Origin: Nemertoderma westbladi | Taxonomy: Eukaryota; Xenacoelomorpha; Nemertodermatida; Nemertodermatidae | Length of the DNA stretch: 46,782 nucleotides | NCBI GenBank assembly: GCA_032718475.1 | Contig: JAUCBJ010006758.1 | Span: 1-46,782, forward strand | Direction of reading: 5' to 3' | Shown here: positions 39,914 through 46,782 of the stretch, piece after piece | How the letters are laid out: each line of letters begins with the position of its first letter | How positions within the stretch are numbered: the first letter of the stretch is position 1 | Program-made: the position numbers and the translations under genes | Notes under the pieces: generated by a model | What the model saw: the letters and a program-made list of their open reading frames with translations, nothing else | What the model was told of the DNA's origin: nothing | Databases searched by the model: none

Positions 39914-40846
39914 ACAAGTCCCTAAAAGGTGCCACCCTGCTCCATAGCGCGGGAAATTCAAATGATTGAAAGACATGTAATTTATACTGGAAAGGGTGGC
40001 AGATCGGATCTACGATCTACCACCTATATTTTGGCGGTAAATTAAAATCTGTTTTAACATAGCAGCATAGAATACGTCTTATAAGACTAATGTAATTCAT
40101 TGAATTCGAATAATTATTTCTAATCAGTTTAATTCACTCATCCGTTATTGTTGTTGTTTTATATCTATTCTGGGGCTTCGAGCAGCACGTGAACAACTAG
40201 TCAACTAAACTGAACTGTTAAGGCCTACTGCACATTCAGTAGCAGTAGCTACTACAGTAAGAAGTTTACAGTATGAAGTATACTGCTCTAGCTCCTTGAC
40301 CTTTTAGTACGTACCCATGTACATTATGCAGCACACTGTGTATAGTTTGTGATGGAAATATGATAATTCTGTAATTTTAATCAATCGCCAAAAATATATC
40401 AATTCACTGCGCCTTTCTATCTATCCACTTGAAATCTACTATTAACATACTAGTGTATACGTGTATAATTGTTATGATTATAATGTTCTATACTTTACGG
40501 TGATAGAAGTTAAGACAAATCCCCCGACCCCCCCCCCCCCCCCTCAATTTTGCTCGATGTCCCATTCTAGTTAACCAGTCAGCTTAGTTGTTCACGTGCT
40601 GCTCGAACAATAACAACAACAATAAGGGATGAGTGAATTAAACCGATAAGAAATAATTTATTCTGATTCAATGAATTACATTAGTCTTACTCTATTCATG
40701 TATTCAATGTTAAAACAGATTTGAATTTACCACCAAAATATTGGTGGCAGATCTGATCTGCCACCTTCTTTAGTACAAATTACATGTCTTTCAATCATTT
40801 GAATTTCCCGCGCTATGGAGCAGGGTGGCACCTTTTAGGGACTTGT
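39914..40846. mobile_element. 933-bp fold-back transposon with about 300-bp arms and 9-bp target duplication
   Basis: Arms at 39914 to about 40215 and about 40570 to 40846 are reverse complements (outer end ACAAGTCCCTAAAAGGTGCC). CAAGTTGGT flanks both sides (39905-39913 and 40847-40855). It carries no ORF. Long arms with a 9-bp duplication fit a MULE-type non-autonomous element. It interrupts the DDX1-like pseudogene exactly at the Leu-Pro-Thr-Asn codons. Its arms share TCCCTAAAA with the terminal repeats of the 7.9-kb MULE-like element at 6569-14500. Confidence 0.9.
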
Positions 40847-41055
40847 CAAGTTGGTCGGTAGACTCCATTCCGATTCCAGGACATCCAACGCGCGTCCGAT
40901 TTCCTTCTGAACACCACAGTCAGCTACAGACTGACAGAGCTACGAATGATCCCATACTGTGTACTGCAGTACTGCCATACCTGCATACTGCAGTACTGCC
41001 ATATACAATAGGCCAATACTGCAATAGTCATACTACCAGACTGCGTTCAGTGTTA

Positions 41056-41230
41056 GGCAAAACAGAAGTAGGCCTAGCCTAAGCAGCTAGGCTTGTACAG
41101 TCTGCAGTCTGACAGTTGTAGCTACAATAATTGCCGAAATGCATCGGATCGGATCGGATCGGATCGGATCGGATCGGATCGGATCGGATCGGATCGGATC
41201 GGATCGGATCGGATCGGATCGGACGGCATC
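41056..41230 (+). repeat. Inverted copy of 31545-31666 with an expanded GGATC array
   Basis: The flanks match 31545-31666 in reverse complement. A pure GGATC/ATCGG pentamer array runs from 41143 to about 41222 (about 16 units). The ORF it opens (repeating Arg-Ile-Gly-Ser-Asp) is an artefact of the array. Confidence 0.9.
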
Positions 41231-41259
41231 TGACTATAAATGCACCCTAACCATCAGAG

Positions 41260-41882
41260 GCCGGTTTCACTCCCCATCCCATACAAAATCCCCCCCCCCC
41301 CCCCCTCCCCGGTTAAAATTCACTAATGTCTCACTCGCGGCGTGTATTTTTCCTAGTGTATTTTAACCCCCTCCAGTGAAAATTCACCCGGCTGCATTTA
41401 TCAATTTTCACTCTGTGCAAATCCATCCCGCTGTTAAATTCCCCTAGTGTATTCTCACTCCCAGTGTATATTTTTTTGTATATTCTACAGTACTTTACTA
41501 TATACAAATCTCCAGCGTGTGTTTGTCTGTGTACTAGGTGTGTGTGTGTGTGTGGTCGTCTGTTCGCTTAACTGTAGGCTTTTATATTGAACTTTAAAAT
41601 ATCATGGGGTGTAAGAAAAAATATTACACTGAGGGAGAGGGGGGATAATGATAAAAAATGAAGATTCACCCAGTGTAGTGTTTCACCCCCGGTTAAAATA
41701 CCATAGTGAATTCTAACCGGGGGTGAAAATACACTTGTGAATTTTAACCGGGGGTTGAAAATACACTAATAAATTTTAACCGGGGGGGTGAAATTTTAGG
41801 GGGGTGGAAATTCTCAGCTACACCCGGGTGGAATATTTACAAACCATATACAGTCTCATAGATAATTAATTTAACATTAAGG
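41260..41882 (+). repeat. About 600-bp fold-back repeat (copy 2)
   Basis: Direct homologue of 16144-16716 from GGCCGGTTTCACTCCCCATC to TTTAACATTAAG. It carries a poly-C expansion near 41290 and a short TG repeat near 41539-41553 not seen in copy 1. Confidence 0.85.
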
Positions 41883-43400
41883 GGGGGGTACACTGTAAAA
41901 GCCTTTGCTGAATTGCCCCGTTATTTTTATTATCTTTTACATTAAAATACTCTGTAGTTGATTTAATAAGTGTAAGAGACCGTATTATTACTGTATCGGT
42001 GTTTTTAGAGGATCTAAGACTTATTTCCTCCGTATGTGTATTGTGAAAGGTATATTTTATGATTCTATGGCAATTCGTGACGCAAAGGAGTGATAGCTAC
42101 TCTTGAACAGTAGTTACTATGACTACGGTTAACAGCTGACATTCATACGTGTTGATTTCCTTTGTTCTACGGCGTCTCTCAGCTCAGTCAGCCAATGAGA
42201 GCGTTTTTGTGGCTCCTTGTACAGAGAATTTCCGAGAAATGACGAAATGCCTATGTGCAGTGTTTATCATTCAGTCTTGAGCCAAAGAAAGAACGGCTTG
42301 AAAGTTTTTGTGCTGTACTGCTTTTTAGTCGTACACTAGTAGGTTTAATTATAAAGGGCATATATCCTTTAACATACAAACGGACTACATACAAAACAAC
42401 TGACTACTTGAATATCTCATGCCTATGTGCACTGACATACCGGTACTGACTTGTCGTTTTATACTGCTATTTGCTGTCAGTTCTTCATAATATGGTTGAT
42501 GAATAATTATATTTGGAATAACGATAAATAACCCCGCAACCCAATATTCTTGATATACCGAAGGTAAGAGAGAAAGGTTACCAATAACGATTGTGACTTA
42601 TGTTAAAGTGGTTTGAAGTGAATCTAATGTTATTTGATAGACCCTACATGAGTCAGCCTGTGTTCCTTTTATATGTGACTAAAATCAGTGAAGATTGGCA
42701 GATTAGTGTGCAGTATTGTGCAGCATTGTGTATGAGTGAGTCTGTTAAAGAAGCAATTCCTAAAGATTGCGCCATATATGTGGATTATAATTAAGCCATA
42801 TCGTTGCGAGTAGTTTAAGTCATAACTCTGTTTATGTAGATAAAGCGCCACGTCCTAAAGGAACTGTTAATATTACCGAAGGTGAATAATATTGTCAGAG
42901 ATTATATAATACTGTCAGTCGAATAATACATTAGGCTTACATAGCAATACAAATTAAACCGTCGAACCCAATCTCCCGGGAATATCCAGCGGGTGAATGG
43001 TCGCGCACGGATTGGTTTCGACTAGTGTAGTGAATCAAATACTTGTCATCGACTAAAAAGCAGATTTATTATCTAGAAGACATTCTAATTTGGCGGGTTA
43101 AACTGCCAAAGGTCTGAAAGCGCGAACATTAAAGGATATAGCTTCTTTATTGCAGTAAGCAATAAAGTCGAAAGTACCGGTCGACCGGTAACCAGTAGGC
43201 CTGACTGCCTGATCATCCGGACCGGTACCTACAGCAGTATTATTCGATTTTGATTATTATATACCAGTAGGCCTTAATAATTAATCAGGGACTGCAGCCC
43301 TGGTTTTTTATTGAGATTTTTACTTATTTCTGTCAAGTTTTATTTGTTTGTAGGCCAGTATTGAACAGAAGGCGTGTAAACCTGATCAGATTGTCCAGAC
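41883..43400. other. Intergenic stretch, no gene seen
   Basis: AT-rich; the short open frames near 42255 and 42600 have no domain signal. TACCGGTA/GGCCTA words recur near 43175-43275. Confidence 0.45.
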
Positions 43401-43970
43401 AATTTGTAGGCTGAGCTGTTGTCTGATTGCTGTTAAGTCCGAACGAATTGCAGTGTGTGTAGAGCACTTGTCCGATTAAGTACGGTTAGGAAGTAGGGGC
43501 AGCAACGCTGTAAGGTAAACCCCCAACTAAAGAATAAGTCGCACTACTGGGTTAGAGCGCATACTCCCTAATCATTTCGGAGTCTGCATGTCCTGTAGTT
43601 TATTTAGGCTTGAGAGTAGTCTGCCATCGTTTAGTCTGTACTTTGTTTGTGTAAGTCTGTACGGGTAGCGTATAATTTTATTTAAATAATTTGTAGGCTG
43701 GATAGTTGTCTGGCTGTTATTAAGTCTGAACGGATTGCCGCGTGTGTAGATCATCTGTCCGATTAAGTACGATTAGGCAGTAGGGGCAGCGAACGCAGTG
43801 AGGTAAACCCCCAACTAAAGAATAAGTCGCACTACTGGGTTAGAGCGCATACTCCCTAATCATTTCGGAGTCTGCATATACCGTGGTTTGTTTAGGCTTG
43901 ATAGTAGTCTGTCAGTGTTCGGTCTGTATTTTGTTTGAGTAGTTTGTACGCGTAGCGTAATATTTATTAT
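43401..43970. repeat. 287-bp tandem duplication
   Basis: Copies begin with AATTTGTAGGCT at 43401 and 43688. The best-conserved block, about 90 bp, runs from CCCCCAACTAAAGAATAAG to CATTTCGGAGTCTGCAT and includes a GGGTTAGAGCG word resembling a pol III A box. It also has a GGGGCAGC...ACCCCC stem possibility. Function unknown. Confidence 0.85.
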
Positions 43971-45277
43971 TCAGAGTTTATGCGATTATTCGCAACATTC
44001 AAGTCCCCAAGTTTGTTCCTACAGTAATTGTGTTTGTTATACATACCGCTATAGTTAAATTAACCTCGGTACTACACGGGCTGCTCGGCGTAGGTAAAGA
44101 CTGGTGATTTTGTGCATCGGTCACTCCAGCAGATGCCGTGGTTCTTTTAGCTGTTCAAGTATATTTAACTACTGATTATTTGTTATACAAGTACTCGTAC
44201 CTAATTTAGGGTTTAGTGTACCGTACTTTCCGAAGTAATTATTGTAGGCATTATATTTGTGTTGTAAAGTGGTTGATAGGCACATTCGATTAGCTCTATT
44301 AACTTCTAGGTAGGAACATTCCGTGATACATAACGTAGAACCTATAGCGATACGGCTATAGGTCGTCAGGCGGTGGTATTTTCCTATCTAGACAACGCAG
44401 TGTATTTACTACTACTTATTATTTCAAATACCGTAGTACCCTGTCCGCTGTAATAATCAGTTTTCTAACCCTTTGTTAGGCTGGTTTGTAGACTTCTTGT
44501 AAAATTACCCTAAAAATTCGTATTTTGCGTTTTTGTAAATTTTTGTGTTTAGTTAGAGATTGTAATCTCAACCCAAATTGTACGTAATTTGTAGTATTAA
44601 GTAACTTAGGTAAATTAGTATTATTTGTTTTAGTGTCCTATACGTAACACTTCATTGAAAGCGCACCGCTTTGTGTAGTGATTACTCCCCAGAAATAATA
44701 ACATTTATTTCAAACATTGACAAAACCCACTAAAACGGGTATATATATATTATAAATCAAATCTAACGATTTATAAATCGTAGGCCTACCATACAACCAT
44801 TAGGTCTCAATATCAGTTGGATTACTGCTCAAATAACGGTAATAAAGTAAGTAAAGTAACAAAGTAACCCTAAAGTAACAGAAATTCAATTATTTGAAAT
44901 AATTGATATACCGGTATTTACGATAGGCCTATTATCTTTATTTCTATAAATCTAGGCTGAAATTATACCGGTACTTGTAATTAATTCTATTTCAGAATTA
45001 TATATCCTACAAACAGTAAGCTGTATACCGGTATTCCGATAGGCCTATTATATATTTATATATATTTGTGCTAAAATTATACCGGTATTCTGTGATAAAC
45101 CTAGTCTGTAATAATAGTTATATATACTATAAGCATACCGGTATCCTTATATATTATATATCACGCTACACTGAGTAGCAGTACCGGTAATTAATTACTA
45201 GGCTAGCAGTTAATACTGAGTTATTAGACTTACTCAGACTGTAATACAGCAGTAGACATTCAACGGTATACATAGTC
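43971..45277. other. Stretch upstream of the open-ended ORF
   Basis: No gene. 44905-45150 holds a degenerate tandem of about 118 bp around ATACCGGTAT and GATAGGCCTATTA words. The 3' end may be the 5' UTR of the ORF starting at 45278, or of a retroelement. Confidence 0.45.
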
Positions 45278-46782
45278 ATGTCTGATACTAAGCAGAACCT
45301 GTCAGACAGTTTATTAGATGTAACTATCTGCGACTCAGATAGAGACGTACAAACGTCTGGTCGTAAATCCAGTTCACCTCCCACTGTGAGGAAGGTCATC
45401 CCTCCAGTAGTAATAACAGAACCTAGGCTGGTCCAACATCGTAGGTCTATCATAGGCACTCGAGCTCAGGTCAAGCGGGACCAAAAGGCAGCGGAACAGC
45501 AACAACCCGCTAGTCAAGAACTTATTCCTCAGCGGCCCAGCAGCTCCAGTAGTGAGGATACTGTAGAGCTGACACCCGAGAGCGAAGCAGAGATGACGGA
45601 TGCGGTTTATACGGATCCCCTTCTCATCCTTCCTGCAGCCGTGCTCGCTGGGTTATTGATCGCGGTGGAAGAACACCAGATCGATTGGGCGAGAAGTCAA
45701 CGGCCAACTAGAGATAACTACGCGGGATACACTAGTGAAGAACTGAAGTCTATTGTCGAGTCGCAATGGAACTTCCCCGGACCCGGACTCCCGTTTGATT
45801 TATCCGAAGCGGCCTGGGAAGACATACACAGGATGGGAGTAGCCAAGGAAACCATCGATCCAGCTGTGTGGAAGAGGTCCGCAGCCGGATACGCACAGGG
45901 ATTCTTCAGCTCTATGGAGCGAATAGAAAAGCAACTTTTTCAACAACCTCAAGGACCTCAAGAGCAGGGATCGCTGCTTTATCAAGTTAGAGAAAGAGTT
46001 CTGCGGATTAGGCTAATCTTATCCGCCTTTGAGGAGGCTTCTAAACGAAAGCAAGACACGTCGTTGCAAGTTGCCGTAAAGACTTGGTTTCAAAGGGTGA
46101 GTCGCCAGGTTCAAGGAGCAGCTCAGTGGAAAGCTCAATTGGAGGAGCGCTCAACCCATGGAGAATCAACGGACGCTATTTCTTCCCAAGTGGAAAGTGA
46201 AGCGACGGCAGAGAAACCGCATAAGAAGGATGCCATTGATATCTATCTGTCAGACTATCAGCGTTTTGTGGGAGATAAAGAGTTGAGGAGAAGGCTAGAG
46301 GGACTTAGCCCTAATAGCGAAGGAGCCAAACTTGTGTTAGATGCGATTGATGTGGATAGGTTAGCGGCGAACCAAGCTAAATTCGATGAACAACTCCGCA
46401 TCGCTAGAGAAAGGGAAGAACAAGTAAGGAAAAAACGTATAGAAGACAGAAAGGCCGCAGCAAAAGCAGAGGCAGAGGCAAAAGCGGCAGCAGCAGAAGC
46501 AGCGGCAGAAGCAAAAGCGGCAATAGCAAAGGCAGAGGCAGAGGTAAAAGCGGCAGCGGCAGAGGCAAAAGCGGCAGCAGCAGAAGCAGAACGGAGAGCG
46601 GCTGAAGAGATCGCCCAACTGGAGTTGGAAACGCTTCAAGAGAAGCAAGACGACTTCAGTAAACAGTTAACAGCTAGTAATATGCAGATGATGAATCGAT
46701 CCACTCCCAAAAGACAGGGATATACATCATCAGAAGAAGGCGATACCACCGATACTGAAGGCAAAGGAAATAGATCTCGTCA
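45278..46782 (+). CDS. Open-ended ORF, at least 501 aa, Ala/Glu/Lys-rich helical protein (partial)
   Basis: ATG at 45278 opens a frame with no stop to the window end. The N-terminal 105 residues are polar and Ser-rich. A more ordered part follows: LLILPAAVLAGLLIAVEEHQ near 112, then ESQWNFPGPGLPFDL and WEDIHRMGVAKETIDPAVWK. Residues about 390-450 are an Ala-rich charged helix built of KAEAEAKAAAAEA-type repeats, likely a long single helix or coiled coil. The end is Ser/Thr/Asp-rich (YTSSEEGDTTDTEGKGNRS). Codon use is coherent throughout. I do not recognise the family. The layout (disordered N-terminus, helical core, long helix) and the repeat-rich upstream DNA would fit a retrotransposon gag, but a host gene is possible. 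Confidence 0.6.
   Translation, partial: MSDTKQNLSDSLLDVTICDSDRDVQTSGRKSSSPPTVRKVIPPVVITEPRLVQHRRSIIGTRAQVKRDQKAAEQQQPASQELIPQRPSSSSSEDTVELTPESEAEMTDAVYTDPLLILPAAVLAGLLIAVEEHQIDWARSQRPTRDNYAGYTSEELKSIVESQWNFPGPGLPFDLSEAAWEDIHRMGVAKETIDPAVWKRSAAGYAQGFFSSMERIEKQLFQQPQGPQEQGSLLYQVRERVLRIRLILSAFEEASKRKQDTSLQVAVKTWFQRVSRQVQGAAQWKAQLEERSTHGESTDAISSQVESEATAEKPHKKDAIDIYLSDYQRFVGDKELRRRLEGLSPNSEGAKLVLDAIDVDRLAANQAKFDEQLRIAREREEQVRKKRIEDRKAAAKAEAEAKAAAAEAAAEAKAAIAKAEAEVKAAAAEAKAAAAEAERRAAEEIAQLELETLQEKQDDFSKQLTASNMQMMNRSTPKRQGYTSSEEGDTTDTEGKGNRSR

Larger units (their letters stand above)
33962..40920 (-). pseudogene. DDX1-like DEAD-box helicase pseudogene, split by two transposons
   Basis: Three minus-strand blocks read in order as the N-terminal third of DDX1. 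40920-40847 carries the helix before the Q-motif (GVQKEIGRALDVLE ... WSLPTNL). 39913-39349 carries EAVPL, ILGGGD, a Walker A remnant GGSGKTGAF, IPILQLVHETL, then the DDX1 SPRY insert (LAISPDGCCV, CRVGWSTGSATLDIGTDK, FGFGGNGKK, GDVIGYRIDLDVGTIGY). 34176-33962 continues it (YSKNGSDLGKAF, SLKNAEI, GYTIVSRAP). A 933-bp transposon lies between blocks 1 and 2; a 5.17-kb LTR retrotransposon lies between blocks 2 and 3, exactly inside the SPRY domain. At least four frame breaks lie in block 2, including a perfect 8-bp tandem duplication at 39687-39702. No introns separate the parts, which suggests a retrocopy. It is not functional. DDX1 acts in RNA processing and tRNA-ligase complexes in other animals. 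Confidence 0.8.

Noticed and set aside
41139-41366. ORF with Arg-Ile-Gly-Ser-Asp repeats
   Set aside because: It is only the translation of the GGATC pentamer microsatellite.
46361-46648. Minus-strand Cys/Phe-rich ORF
   Set aside because: It is the shadow of the Ala-rich helix in the plus-strand ORF starting at 45278.

Overview
This is nuclear DNA from a metazoan, probably a marine invertebrate with a repeat-rich genome; the phylum cannot be fixed from the sequence. Evidence: a spliced kinectin/RRBP1-like gene with phase-matched introns, a TRIM-type RING/B-box protein, a broken DDX1-like helicase copy, RTE-like LINEs, a Ty3/gypsy LTR element, MULE-like and hAT-like DNA transposon pieces, and a tRNA-derived SINE. 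Short palindromes (TAGGCCTA, TACCGGTA) recur throughout. No bacterial operon, CRISPR array or rRNA gene is present.

Layout. 1-3.4 kb: a decayed LINE lying between two long inverted repeat arms. 3.4-5.9 kb: no gene. 5.9-6.5 kb: LINE fragment. 6569-14500: a 7.9-kb DNA transposon with about 240-bp terminal inverted repeats and one intact 1399-codon minus-strand ORF. That ORF joins a CG-1-like N-terminus, a MULE DDE core, acidic tandem repeats, a SWIM finger, a PHD-like finger and a peptidase-like C-terminus. 14.8-16.1 kb: a LINE 3' end abutting a truncated duplicate of the TRIM gene found at 29-31 kb. 16.1-18.3 kb: a fold-back repeat and a SINE. 19.1-21.2 kb: the last three exons of a kinectin/RRBP1 homologue (minus strand), the first of them fused in frame to a retroelement gag fragment. 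22-25 kb: a small hypothetical ORF and several repeats. 25.7-27.6 kb: a 5'-truncated LINE with an 11-bp target duplication. 27.6-29.3 kb: X-box-like motifs and a 61-bp x 5 minisatellite. 29.3-31.35 kb: the full-length 677-aa TRIM-like gene. 31.8-33 kb: a THAP-like fragment and hAT-like termini. 33.8-40.9 kb: one DDX1-like pseudogene (minus strand) broken by a 5.17-kb LTR retrotransposon (identical 320-bp LTRs, 5-bp target duplication) and by a 933-bp fold-back transposon (9-bp target duplication). 41-45 kb: microsatellite, fold-back repeat and tandem duplications. 45278 to the window end: an open reading frame of at least 501 codons that leaves the window.

How it fits together: most of the window is nested mobile DNA. 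The best host-gene candidates are the kinectin/RRBP1-like exons and the 677-aa TRIM protein. The most unusual items are the multi-domain MULE-like transposase, the gag-kinectin in-frame junction, and the DDX1 pseudogene whose flanks date two insertions. All calls come from reading the sequence; no database search was run.
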